Of a stretch of 64,000 nucleotides of DNA, positions 34,620 through 44,949 are shown in pieces. Location of the stretch: NCBI GenBank assembly GCA_964023205.1, contig OZ026843.1, positions 1,845,029-1,909,028 of the forward strand, given 5' to 3'. Numbering within the stretch: the stretch's first letter is position 1; each line of letters starts with the position of its first letter. This DNA is from Lutraria lutraria (taxonomy: Eukaryota; Mollusca; Bivalvia; Venerida; Mactridae). Both the position numbers and the translations under genes were made by a program. The notes below the pieces were generated by a model. It saw only the letters and a list, made by a program, of their open reading frames with translations, did not search any database and was not told the DNA's origin.

Positions 34620-35933
34620 TTAGTTTTGATAAACACAGACTAAAGTAAATGCATGCATTTCAGAAAAAGTCGTGCCAATTTATCGAATCATGTGTTTAAA
34701 ATTGGAAACAATATCATTGAAACGGTCGATAGATATAAATATCTTGGAGTCATTTTTCACGACAAAAACAATTTCTCGTTCCACTGTGACGCTCTCGCCA
34801 AAGGTGCTGGTCGTGCCTTGGGGAAAATAATATCCAAAATACATAATTACAAAGACTTTGGTTTTAAATCATATAATAAACTATTTGAATCATGTGTTCT
34901 TCCAATTTTGGACTATTGTGCTTCTGTATGGGGTTTTATACATAACCAAGCAATAGACAATGTACAATATCGTGCTTTACGGTACTTTATGGGCGTGCAT
35001 AGATTTACCCCTAAGCTAGCAATCAGCGCCGACACGGGATGGCTGCTGAGTAATTATCGTCGTTGGATATCGATAATCCGATATTGGAACAGACTTATTT
35101 TATTTAATGACAACAGACTTAACAAACGTGTATTCAATACAGATTGTAACAAATGTCGAAATAATTGGTGTAGTGATTTAAAAACTGTTATGTCCAAGCT
35201 AAATCTCAGTAACTACTTTGAAACCAGAACACCAATAAACATTAACATCGTCAAAACCAGAATAAATAACTACTACTCGAATATTTGGAAGGAAGACGTT
35301 AAAAAGGTACCAAAATTACGGACTTATGTGACTTTCAAAGATGAATTTGAAATTGAAAAATATGTTTTATTAAATCTAAACAAACAAGAACGGTCAATGT
35401 TGACTCAATTTAGATGTGGTGTGGTACCTTTACGAATAGAAACCGGACGATATATTGGTGAGCCTCCGGAACAAAGACTCTGTATATTCTGTGATTTATC
35501 ACAGATTGAAGACGAAAAACATTTTCTTCTTCATTGTACATTTTACAATGATATTAGAACATCAACATTTAATGAACAATTATCTGATAATCAGTTTAAT
35601 AATATGTCTGATAGTGATAAACTTAGATACCTTAATATTAATATCCCAAGAAAATTAGCCAAGTATATTGTTAAGGCGTATATTAGAAGAAACAAAATAT
35701 ATAATTAATCAAACAAAACGTTGTCATTAACTACTTGTATTATGCATTTCATATTCATTTACTCATGATATTCATCATCGAAAATAATTTCATGTGAAGC
35801 TTTATACTTGATTTGTATAGGTGACTTATAGGTCCATTGGGCCGGGTGTGTTATTTACTTTCTATATTTGTATATTATGTAACATGTACACATGTCACTT
35901 TAATAAAATATTTACTTACTTACTTTACTTACT
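34620..35933 (+). mobile_element. 5'-truncated non-LTR retrotransposon (LINE A)
   Basis: It contains the C-terminal ORF2 part (34653-35708), a 3' UTR of about 220 bp and a terminal TTACTTAC microsatellite (about 35909-35933). The 5' end is abrupt in mid-ORF. The 5-bp TATTT duplication marks target-primed insertion into MITE1. Confidence 0.85.
34653..35708 (+). pseudogene. LINE A ORF2 C-terminal fragment, 351 codons open
   Basis: The fragment begins after the catalytic core: KYLGVIFHDKNN (residues about 29-40) matches the RT segment after the palm, and LPILDYCASVWG (about 85-96) is the thumb motif shared by jockey/CR1-type elements. Near the C-terminus LCIFCDLSQIEDEKHFLLHC (about 276-295) gives a C-x2-C...H-x4-C zinc-knuckle-like pattern typical of these LINEs. 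No YADD/FADD box or endonuclease is present, so it is a dead 5'-truncated copy, although 351 codons remain without a stop. The frame continues upstream to about 34630 through one stop, which suggests little decay since insertion. Confidence 0.85.
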
Positions 35934-36075
35934 TATTTCAAGATTACAAAAGCAAAAATCACGGTGAAATGAATGTTTTCAGACGAAAAAGGGCTTGTTT
36001 CGTCGATAATAATTATCTAGAGATAATATCAGCAATTAAATGTTTTTCTACAGCAAAAAGCTAATGGGGCTTTAA

Positions 36076-36520
36076 CTTTCGACTTATTTTCAGATAGCTA
36101 AAAAGGTATCTTAAATGTTTTAAGAAATTTCTTAAAGCGTGCACATTTTGTTTACCGAATCACCAACAGGACAGAAACAAATACTATTAGCTAAAGTTAC
36201 AGAGGGAACTAGATTCTATATTGCACTTTATTCGTAAGTCCTTATATTTGTTATATATCACCAATGTTTCGAAGAAATCAATCTTGTTAGGACTGATTCT
36301 ACTGCAGTTATTCATATCCAAATTTCAATATTTACCTATGAATTCTAATTAATATGATTCTCGTTTAAATTTGTAAATACCATACGTTTCTTTTATAACA
36401 AGTACTTTGACTTACATTTGGGCTTGAATAACTGGCGCACCCTACAGGGATCCTTTCAAGGCAAAGAATATCCATGGTTAGATGTTAACAAACACTATAT
36501 CAATATTTCCATCTTAGTAT
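36076..36520. other. Intergenic, no recognised feature
   Basis: AT-rich; nothing recognised. Confidence 0.4.
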
Positions 36521-36716
36521 GTACAGTCTCGCTTACCAAATTTCATCAACATATTTTGACCTTTCTGTAACCAAAGCAACCATAATTTTGACCAAGTTTT
36601 CTAGGTAAATAAAAATTCCGGGTGCATGGCCCCGGATCTCCCTAGAGTGACCCTGGGGCTGGACCTCCCTAGAGTGCCCCGACTTAAATTTGTTCCTGGC
36701 TACGCCACTGTGTATA
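36521..36716 (-). repeat. Probable dispersed repeat with GTGGCGTAGCCAGG end
   Basis: On the minus strand it begins CAGTGGCGTAGCCAGGAACA and includes GTCGGGGCACTCTAGGGAGG, followed by a related CACTCTAGGGAGATCCGGGG. I associate the CAGTGGCGTAGCCAGG start with transposon ends in many animals. No second copy in this window. A 64-codon ORF here is a by-product. Confidence 0.45.
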
Positions 36717-37014
36717 TATATATACAACTCATTGGTGTTATTATAACACTGTCATTATCAGGGACATCATTACTCAGTAATATGGTAGGAAATTTGTGAA
36801 GTTTAACGCGTATGTTGCATGATAAAGGGAATATAACGTGCTGAATTTATTATTGGTATATTTATCTTATATTCTTACAGATGTGCGGACGCGAGCGTGA
36901 TAGAAATCATTTCGGTTCTATTTGTAGAACCCCGGAATTCCGTAGCAACGACATCTTTTAAATTGAGAATTTTCTTTTACTAAAATATTTCATAAGTGCG
37001 TTCATAAATATCAC
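36717..37014. other. Intergenic, no recognised feature
   Basis: A short TA microsatellite (36713-36724), then AT-rich sequence. Confidence 0.4.
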
Positions 37015-37392
37015 TTATCTTAAGATAAGATTTTTTCCTAGCTTAGCTAATTTTGACCGAGTTTGAGAAAATATATAAGATGCTTTATAAATACTGGCCC
37101 ATGGGCATAAAAGATAATTTGCAGACCTCCATTTCGAGACAATTAGTACGCCTTGCGCTTTGCAACTCTGTATCTTCTTGAGCACTTTAGCCACAATAAT
37201 AACATGGGGTACAAACACACCAAATACTGAACCCCAATTATAGTTGAATGCGACCATACCTGCAGCAAACTTGTAAGCCCAAAAACTAAAGTAAAATATG
37301 TGTTTAAAGGCAAAACAAACTACAACTAAAATATGTTGAACGATGGTGCACACACATGTATTATCTGTAAACCATTTAACCCTTTATATATA
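37015..37392 (-). pseudogene. DIRS/Ngaro-type retrotransposon RNase H remnant
   Basis: On the minus strand VKWFTDNT (about 37369-37392) matches the RNase H block KWFTDNQ of tyrosine-recombinase retrotransposons. Downstream, AGMVAFNYNWGSVFG, VPHVIIVAKVLKKI and SCKAQGVLIVSKWRSANY match the DAF..W....W..PP and R.I.......G.LVVP.W.SA.YW pattern that closes DIRS-type RNase H. The last catalytic Asp position reads M, consistent with decay. No tyrosine recombinase, RT or terminal repeats are visible nearby. The family call comes from memory of conserved blocks. Confidence 0.55.
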
Positions 37393-37445
37393 GATGTTAA
37401 AAATTGTCCGAGTCAAGTAAATAAATATTGAAAAATCATTAAACA
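37393..37445 (-). repeat. Short repeat shared with 9171-9216
   Basis: ATGTTAAAAATTGTCCGAGT and the AT-rich bases after it resemble 9171-9216. Possibly a Penelope-type tail. It abuts the DIRS-like remnant. Confidence 0.4.
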
Positions 37446-38525
37446 CAAACATACTTACATATACATACACACATATAACACATATACATGTATCTTAGTA
37501 CTCAATACACAGCACACAGTTCTCTCCATGAGGATCGAACACTCTCCTCTGACATCCAAACACCATGGGCAACCCCATTTAAAGTATCGACTTCATAGCT
37601 TAGCTGAAGGCGAAGCATCACTGTAAACAATCTTAAAGCAAACCCCTGTAGAATGGATATCCTTAACTATTGCATAGTAGAATGAGACAATTTGATTATA
37701 ATAAATCCATTTATTGGCTTGTAATGCATCAATTCTTAGATATCTAGTCATAATCTGTGAGACAGGACTGATCACAATACTCATAGAATTAATCTGACCA
37801 ACAAAACTCTATATGTCCAGACCTGAACCCATGATTTACGTTTAATCTGACTTAAATTCAATAAGGGATTATCTATCCTGCTCTGAGTGGTAAAACAACA
37901 TGTAGTAAATTTCTTCTTGTTAAGGTAAGCACCTAGCCACCTAGTCATTCAAGTTCTTGCACAGGGACTTATCAGAACAATCAGAATGAATCCAACAAAT
38001 CTTGTTCGATTTCGTACTATACATAATCTTATTATCACAGGATAAACAAGCGTTTTTTTACAGTTTATATTTATGGATACTGATGACTGATTAAGGTAAT
38101 TCGAAATTGTGACAAAATGGCCGTCCATTTTAGCTATGCATCCTAAAGAAGTGGCATTGTTCAATAATTACTGAAAGTACATAACTGAAATGAGTATTTA
38201 TCAATAGCTTATGATTAAAGGGGGTCAGTTGCTTTCCTTTCTCAAATTATGCATGTGAAGAAAAGAACTTTGGGAAAGGTTGATTTTGACAATATATAGC
38301 TCATGCTGAAGTATTTCGGCAAAGATTGCTATTAATTATGGAAGGAAACCTTTATTACTTGTTGTATTGAAACCGAAAGGGTATCCTCGGTCTATTTTCA
38401 GAAATGTGTACTTCCTATTTTGACTTGTATTTCTAATTATGTAAACAACGAAACATGTCAGACAGGCCGTGCACAGTAAGAAAAACATGTTTTAATTAAT
38501 CTTCTTTATCAAAACGAGGTTTTAG
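37446..38525. other. Intergenic, no recognised gene
   Basis: AT-rich; ORFs of 63-71 codons have no motif. Confidence 0.4.
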
Positions 38526-39024
38526 TTAAGGTGGGTCACGGGTTTCCTCCCGAAAAATTGCCACCACTACAGAGTTCGATCAAAACCTTTTAAGATTTAA
38601 TGACGGCCAAATGAAGCTATATTAACTTTTTCGGATTTGTAAATGATTCTGCATTGTGCACAGTAAAGTTCATAGCTTAATACAATAAAGATGAAAAATC
38701 ACCAAACACGAAACATGAAAACGATTAATTTATTATATCTACGTTTCGCCGCATTGGCTTCTTCAGGATAATAAATAAATAAATCATAACAACGGAAATG
38801 ACGTCGCGTCAACGTACAATGTGGCGCGACGTCGCCATAACATATTACGAACATGTAAAAAATTATGAACATGTAAAAAATGAAAAGCATACAAATAGAA
38901 TTAATCACAAAGTGAATTAATCACAAAATGAAAAATTTCGGATCAATCAAGATTCAAAAGTTCTTATGAAGTATATATATATAAATGATAAATAGGAACT
39001 AACGATACAAAGTATTGCTATAGT

Positions 39025-39575
39025 TTACGTATTGTAAATAACTTTAGAATTTAAACCATCTGGTTGCAATGTCTGTAATTTATGGATCCAGTAAGTCTCC
39101 TTGCATATTCGTTCCATATTGTTTTGTACTATGTCAATAGGCATGAATGAGAAATCGTTAATCGAGTGATTATTAGAATTAAAATGAATGGCAACATTAG
39201 AAGCATAATTTTCACAGGACGGATCATAATTCTTAATGTCAAATCTGTGGCTATTCATTCGTCTAGATACTTGTTGGTTAGTTTGGCCAACATACTGAAT
39301 TTGACATTTTTTACATGAAATTATATAAATAACATCTTTAGTTGTACAATCTGTTAAACAATTTAACGAGTACGTCTTATTTGTATTGAAACTGGTAAAA
39401 CTGCTATCCGAAATAATTTCTTTGCAATGAGAGCACCTTCTTCTTTACAAGGCTGGGATGAATTCAAATTATTATTATCATTATTTTCTGTAGATCCAAA
39501 TTTAGAGCGAACAAGAAAGTCGCGTAAATTTCTTGAACGTTTATAGGCTAGAACCGGTTTGAAGTGGTGTAGCAA
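39025..39575 (-). pseudogene. PLE C-terminal linker and GIY-YIG endonuclease
   Basis: The first block (39575-39363) reads HFKPVLAYKRSRNLRDFLVR, the PLE linker; a Cys-rich CKEEG/CSHCKE knuckle follows across a frameshift. On the minus strand from 39360, TKDVIYIISCKKCQIQYVGQ carries the GIY-YIG core (VIYII ... YVG). MNSHRFDI, CENYASNVAIHFN, HSINDFSFMPI and the conserved ETYWIHKLQTLQPDGLN end the domain at about 39040. The endonuclease nicks target DNA for insertion. At least one frameshift separates it from the RT. Confidence 0.85.
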
Positions 39576-39984
39576 TGTACGCTGTCCTTCTCTGATAGAT
39601 TAAGTAAGTCCCAATATTTTTGCAGAATGCCCCCAATATTTGGCAATGACGGATTGTATTCAATAACGTATGGTATTACAAGCTTGTCAACACTTTGAGA
39701 TTTAACAAGTGCTTGTTCCTGACTTAAACTAGATACCTTTTCAATTGCACTATCAATAATATTCCGTGGGTAATTACGTTCCAGAAAAAACTCACGTAAT
39801 TTAGAAATGGATTGTTGAAACCTGTCATCGTTGGATGTTATTCTTCTATATCGTTTCGCTTGACTGAATGGTATCCCGTTTTTACATGCCGTTGGATGAC
39901 TGGAAGAATATTCTACATATTGATGTATATTCTTGTTTTGATATATACACTCGTGTCTATGTCAAGATCATTCTTTTTCACAGC

Positions 39985-41235
39985 TACGTCTAGAAAAGAT
40001 ACTTCTGTCTTAGAGATATTATGTGAAAATTTTATAGATGTGTGGAATTCGTTGATATTTTTTTATGAATTTCATTAGTTCCTCGTGAGAATGGTCCCAT
40101 ATCATGAAAATATCATCAAGAAATCTGAACCAAAGAGTTGGCTTAAGATCTTGAGTATTAAGGAAATCTCGTTCAAATTTTCCCATAAAAAGCGAGGCAT
40201 ACGCCGGAGCCATGGAACTTCCCATAGCAGTACCCATTTTCTGGCGATAATTAATACCGTCAAATTGGAAGCAATTATTTTCAAGGACAACTTGTATAAA
40301 ATTCGCGATATCGTCACTAGATAGTTCATCGGCGTGATTATGTTTATTCAGGAAAAATTTACAAGCATTTATTCCATCTAAATGTGGTATGTTTGTATAT
40401 AACGAATTAACATCAAGTGTAACCAGACATGAGTCTTTACTTTCAAATTTCGCATGTCTTATTTACTCGATAAAATCACTAGTATCCTTGATATATGAGG
40501 GCAATGACTGCATAATAGGTTTAAGCGTGTAGTCAACAAATTTAGAAATATTTTCAGTGGCCGAGTTAAACGCTGAAACAATAGGTCTCCCGGGGTAACC
40601 TAAAGGGTATTGTGAGTCAGGTTCTTTATGCGTTTTGGGTAAGATATAAAATTGTGGGGTCTGTATTTCTTCTGGGAAAATGTCAAAAACACCTCCTGTG
40701 TCAATATCATTCACACAATTCAAAATATTTAGATTTACTTCCTCTTTTGGGTCATACTGTAATTTCTCGTAATAAACAGGATTGTTTAATTGCCGGAACA
40801 CCTCTGATTTGTAATCCGCCTTGTCCATAATGACTATTGTTCCAGATTTATCAGCTTTCTTAATTATTATTGAATTGTCACTAGCCAAGCTTTTTAATGC
40901 AGTAAGCTCAGCTGTCGATATGTTACTGTATAACTTTTTAGGTGAATTATGCTTTAAAATTTCTTGCGTGATTGCCTCTATATAGAAGTCTAGATAGATG
41001 TCTCTACCATTAGGCGGAATGAAGGTAGATTTTCTTTTGTTAAAGAATGGTAATTCGCTTTTAAAGTCAGTATCAATTTCATTGCTCTCAGTGTTTTGAA
41101 AATATTCCTTTAATCTCAATCTCCGTGAATAAAGAAGTTTCTTCAGCTAGTTTTAGCTTATCATGACTTTTAATTCTCGGGCAGAACGACAAACCTTTAC
41201 CTAGAATTTTATATTCTTCGGCTGATATAGGTCTT
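39985..41235 (-). pseudogene. PLE reverse transcriptase domain
   Basis: Blocks in order on the minus strand: GKGLSFCP; IIKKADKSGTIVIMDKADY; FYILPKTHKEP; GRPIVSAFNSATENISKFVD; LPSYIKDTSDFIE; then TAA at 40465-40463; the same frame continues with CLVTLDVNSLYTNIP, QKMGTAMGSSMAPAYASLFM and the catalytic box FRFLDDIFMIW (about 40090-40120). These are diagnostic of PLE reverse transcriptases. A frameshift lies near 41125 before RLRLKEYF and another in the A-run near 40060. Catalytic aspartates (FLDD) are retained. Further downstream frames hold HQYVEYSSSHPTACKNGIPF. Confidence 0.9.
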
Positions 41236-41245
41236 TTTGATAAGT

Positions 41246-42238
41246 TTAAAACAGTTTTCTTACCCCGATTGATTTGAAGTTTCCGCTTTTTGGCCTTTTT
41301 CCAAACGTTTCTGTTCCTTGTCCGAATGAATCGCCGTGTCGGTCGTTTCCTCTCTCCTGCGATGTTACAAGTTTCTGTAGTACTCCTATTAATTGATGAA
41401 TTTGTGTCTCTAGTGTTGTAATGGTCGACTGATTTGCCCCGTTGTTTAAGGCCTCTGAGTAAGTTTTATTTGTGCCTGGGGCGTTCACGTTTTTTGAAAA
41501 AATCTTTTGAGTAAGTACTGTACCCGTTTTCTGTGTAGGTGGACTGCTCCTGTTTGTTTGACTTGTCTGCCTATTCCTTTCTGTACCCATTGTTGAATTA
41601 TTAGTAGTACGGGTATGCAGACGAGGTTTTGTACGTGCTTTACTGTTATCGAGGCACTTTCTAAAGGGACGCTTCTTACGCTCAACAGAAATGAAGCCAT
41701 CATTTTTGCTGGTCTCAATAGATGATTCCACGTCGCTCAAATGAACGGTTGTCAATGTACTTCCAGTACGTGATAGAGCCTCTGTTTCGTTTTCAGAGTC
41801 TATAACCACAATACACTCTTTCTGTTGTATACACTGTAGATGAGCAAGCTTCTTCTTGTGTTGCTTCGCCATTTTATCATGTTTATATCCAGTTTTTGAA
41901 CTTATTTCACTGTCTATTTTTACCATCTGTTCACTCGTTAATGTTACCGCTATGTTATTACGGAGAGTTTCAACTTCTTGCTTAAGCATTTTATTTTTAC
42001 GAATATGTTCATCCTTTATTCTATCACATATCTCTAGACTAACCTTGTTAAGAAGACTGTCAATAGAACGCTGTAGATGGTCTGAATCATTGCCGACACT
42101 CACTGTTAAATGTAGTTTAAGTCCTTTTGGTATCACGCCTGTAGCAATACATTATTCTAAAAAGTTTGCATGTAAGCCGCTTTTCATTTCTTTTTTCGCT
42201 AGTAGTTCAAGTCTTCGTGGATCATTATCTGATGCCAT
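41246..42238 (-). pseudogene. PLE N-terminal region
   Basis: The natural start appears to be ATG at 42238-42236 (MASDNDPRRLELLAKKEM). One in-frame TAA at 42154-42152 interrupts it, and the same frame goes on as CIATGVIPKGLKLHLTV for another 300 codons. The FLE-x-C......IPKG spacing is one I know from PLE proteins. The middle is Ser/Thr/Gln-rich and low complexity, with many Lys and Arg. It ends in a frameshifted overlap with the RT-leading block (KRPISAEEYKILGKGLSFCP at about 41160-41230). Function in PLEs is unclear; nucleic-acid binding is plausible from its charge. Confidence 0.7.
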
Positions 42239-42328
42239 GGTGATATAAATATAGATGTAATCAATAAAGATGAAAAATCACCAAACACGAAACATGAAAA
42301 CGATTAATTTATTATATCTACGTTAAAA

Positions 42329-42449
42329 AAGGATTTTCTTGTGTTGACTTCTAGAAACTGAACACTTTTCGGAAGGAAATCCGCGACCCACCTTAAGTAT
42401 TAAAATATATTTGCCTTATTTATATTTATTCAACACCACCATAACATTA
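42329..42449. repeat. 121-bp duplicated segment, copy 1
   Basis: AAAGGATTTTCTTGTGTTGA through CACCACCATAACAT recurs almost unchanged at 43187-43307, 858 bp downstream. The repeat extends beyond the TTAA boundary of the inverted-repeat element, so it reflects segmental duplication, not only the element end. Confidence 0.85.
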
Positions 42450-42459
42450 TTTGTATAGC

Positions 42460-43034
42460 TTAAAGGGGCATGCCCAGGAACTGCTGTGTCTTGGGTTTTA
42501 TACACCAAAAATGCGTTTATCACTTGTAAAAACAATTATTACCGAAAAGTCAAAGAAGAATGTGCCTTCAAAAATGGTCCTATAACGCACGCGTGGGTAT
42601 TTATATGCCGGTTTAAATAAAAGGCTTACAAGCCTTTTATTGACGACAACGATATTTCCGATTCGTCTGAGAATTTAACTTAGCGTGCGCGCTGCCTTTC
42701 AAGCAGCAAAACAATGATATTTACCTATAATTGATCGATAGATAAGCTTTATGTCGCAAACAATGAACATGACATGAGCAATACTTACCATTTCACTGTT
42801 TGTTGACATTTTTTCCGCTTTTGGCAGATCCCGAAAGGGTCGAGTTATGAAAATGACGAATATTTTCTAAGGCGTAATCGGCAGGTTTGGTAAATCTTGA
42901 AATGTGTATTTTGAGTCAAATAGCGGGACATTTCGTAAATATTTTACAGGACTTCATTAATTAATTTTGGCATTCAAATGATACCAATTTGATTTATATT
43001 CGAGACGCTTCAGTTCCAGGGCATGCCCCTTTAA
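42460..43034. mobile_element. MITE2, complete copy
   Basis: Both ends read TTAAAGGGGCATGCCC then A or T and GGAACTG, in inverted orientation; 575 bp including TTAA on each side. The interior has no ORF of note. The half copy at 2547 matches the right half. TTAA at both outer ends suggests TTAA-targeted insertion. Confidence 0.85.
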
Positions 43035-43186
43035 TACACAAATTTATCGGAGCAGTACAAGAAATAACGCGAAAATAAAAACAAAACATATACAACATAT
43101 CGCTGCACTAGGTGGCCGTTTTTTGAGCGGTTTCAATGGAAATATCATTTGAATACATCATTTTTGCTTTAATCAATACTCCTGCA

Positions 43187-43307
43187 AAAAGGATTTTCTT
43201 GTGTTGACTTCTAGAAACTGAACACTTTTCGGAAGGAAATCCGCGACCCACCTTTAGTATTAAAATATATTTGCCTTATTTATATTTATTCAACACCACC
43301 ATAACAT
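43187..43307. repeat. 121-bp duplicated segment, copy 2
   Basis: Near-identical to 42329-42449, with a few differences (for example CACCTTTAGTATT versus CACCTTAAGTATT). It is preceded by CTCCTGC rather than by the PLE end, and may represent the state before PLE insertion. Confidence 0.85.
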
Positions 43308-43489
43308 GTAGTTTTCGTGCATTTACCTAGCTTTGAAAGCGAGGTTTAATTTTTGGCAGGGGTCTTAAAATAGTTCTATCTAGGGTGCGCACCCTAGTTA
43401 GGAAATACCTATTCAATAATGAAAAGTGTTTTAAAATGGGTATTTTTCGGTTCTCCAAGTGAAATCCATATACTTCAAATTCAAAACTA

Positions 43490-44030
43490 GAACTATCACT
43501 AAAGGTGATGAATACCCCCAGATGTGGCATTGACACAGTTATTGTTACATTTTACAAAGGGAAATATAATGCATTTTCATTTTTTTAATACCTGCAAATT
43601 GTTGCTTAGATATATCCTGACCAGTTTCTAAATATACATTATATAAAAACTTACAAAGGGCCATAACTCATTAAAATTTACTTGGACAAAACCTATTGTG
43701 GACATGCACAACTTGGCAAACTACTTATCACTTGTAAGAAGTTTCACTGAATTCCTGCATGTAGTTGCTGAGAAATGGTACAGACAAAATTTACCTAATT
43801 GTATAAAACAAAGGGCCATAACTCAGTGAAAATTAATCCAAACAAAATCTGGTTATTGCATGCACAACTTGGCTTACTTTTTATAACTTCTGTGAAGTTT
43901 CATTGAATTCCTATGAGTAGTTACTGAGATATTGTATAATTATACACTGTATAAAAAACAACAAAGGGCCATAACTCAGTGAAAATTTAACCAACCAAGA
44001 AAAGCTTAATGCATGCACAACTAGGCTAAC
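43490..44030 (+). mobile_element. Tandem-repeat element type B, copy 1 (truncated)
   Basis: It starts AACTATCACTAAAGGTGATG and AATACCCCCAGATG, as at 53069. Units of about 155 bp follow, with AAAGGGCCATAACTCAGTGA, GCATGCACAACTTGGC and TTCATTGAATTCCT. It breaks off at 44030 against a different, oppositely oriented array. Confidence 0.75.
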
Positions 44031-44670
44031 TAAGGAATTATGACCCTTTGTTTATTGTGTGATTGTAACAGCGAAATACTCTTGTTTCCTTGATTTCTCA
44101 AGGGATTTTCATGGAACTATTGTTATCGAGATACCCAATGCATGTTGTAAAGGTTTTAATATTCGATAAATTTTGACGGAATTATGGCCCTTTGTTTATT
44201 TTGTGCATATGTAATATAAAAAAATCATTTCTTTTAGCATACTACTCCCTACATTTTTCTTCATGGGATTTTGACGAAACTTTCACAGACTTGTTGTTAC
44301 CAAGAACCCCCCCACACATATTCCGGGTTTTGTGATTCGATCATTTTTGACCGAATTATGGCCCTATATTTTGTGTGATTGTAACAGCGAAATACTCTTG
44401 TTTCCTTGTTTTATAAAGGGATTTTGATAAAACTGTCATGGAACTATTGTTATCGAGATACCCAATGCATGTTGTAAAGGTTTTATGATCCGATAAATTT
44501 TGACGGAAGTATGGCCCTTTGTTTATTTTGTGCATATGTAATATATAGAGAAGTACTCTTATGTTTGAAACTACTTCTGTATTTCTGAAGGGATTTTTAC
44601 CGAACTTTGATAGAAACTATTGTCCCTAAGTTCACCAGCACATATTGTTAGGGTTTTGTGATTCGATCAT
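44031..44670 (-). repeat. Tandem repeat array, about 175-bp units
   Basis: Units contain TTATGGCCCTTTGTTTATTT, TGTAACAGCGAAATACTCTT, TATCGAGATACCCAATGCAT and TTTTGACGGAATTATGG. It shares an inverted ACAAAGGGCCATAA motif with the type B element next to it. The terminus is not defined. Confidence 0.7.
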
Positions 44671-44864
44671 TTTCAGCCTTTGTTTGCCTGTACCGAAATT
44701 TAACCTTGCCTATTAAATCAAAACGCTACCACCTGCAATCATCGAACTTCATATCATGGTTCATCATGACAATCTCTACAGGACCTGTGCATTTTCAAAA
44801 AGGGCAAGCGCAGGGGTCATGGTGTTTATAAAACACATCTTGTTGTTGTTGTTTTTTTTTTCAG

Positions 44865-44927
44865 AAAATATAACCTTTAAATCTTCAAAACAAGCAGTTC
44901 ATGAACCACTGGAAACAATCAATATAG
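44865..44927 (+). CDS. Candidate 63-nt exon A of a tandem exon set
   Basis: A polypyrimidine tract ending TTTTTTTCAG precedes it and GTAAC follows. The exon is exactly 63 nt and, read from phase 1, gives ENITFKSSKQAVHEPLETIN plus Ile. It starts AAAAT like exons B (46409) and C (46641), and A and B have the same length and the same symmetrical phase. MITE1 copy 5 begins only 22 bp after its donor. Function unknown; no signal or domain is visible in so short a piece. Confidence 0.4.
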
Positions 44928-44949
44928 GTAACAAAATGTTATTAATAAT

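Larger units (their letters stand above)
34381..36075. mobile_element. MITE1 copy 4, split by a LINE insertion
   Basis: The left part 34381-34619 begins TTAAAGTCCCGTAAGC. The right part 35934-36075 ends AATGGGGCTTTAA. The gap is filled by a LINE 3' end. The target TATTT is duplicated at 34615-34619 and 35934-35938. Confidence 0.9.
38683..42325 (-). mobile_element. Penelope-like element (PLE), near full length
   Basis: A 63-bp direct repeat (CACCAAACACGAAACATGAA and flanks) lies at 38683-38745 and 42262-42325, in the manner of PLE pseudo-LTRs. Between the copies, on the minus strand, are an N-terminal region, a PLE-type reverse transcriptase and a GIY-YIG endonuclease in the canonical order. 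The 3' copy continues into CCTGAAGAAGCCAATGCGGC followed by GAAACG, which resembles a hammerhead ribozyme core such as those known from PLE repeats; the 5' copy begins just past it. About 3.64 kb in all. Confidence 0.85.
38526..42396. mobile_element. TTAA-bounded inverted-repeat element hosting the Penelope element
   Basis: TTAAGGTGGGTCACGGGTTT at 38526 is mirrored by CGCGACCCACCTTAA ending at 42396; about 31 bp per arm, with TTAA on both outer sides. The Penelope-like element lies between, leaving about 157 bp and 71 bp of the host element. A third, related end occurs at 43230-43262. TTAA boundaries would suit a piggyBac-like MITE, but the pairing of these two ends as one element is inference. 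Confidence 0.45.

Noticed and set aside
41856..42248. 130-codon plus-strand ORF
   Set aside because: Antisense shadow of the Penelope N-terminal region.
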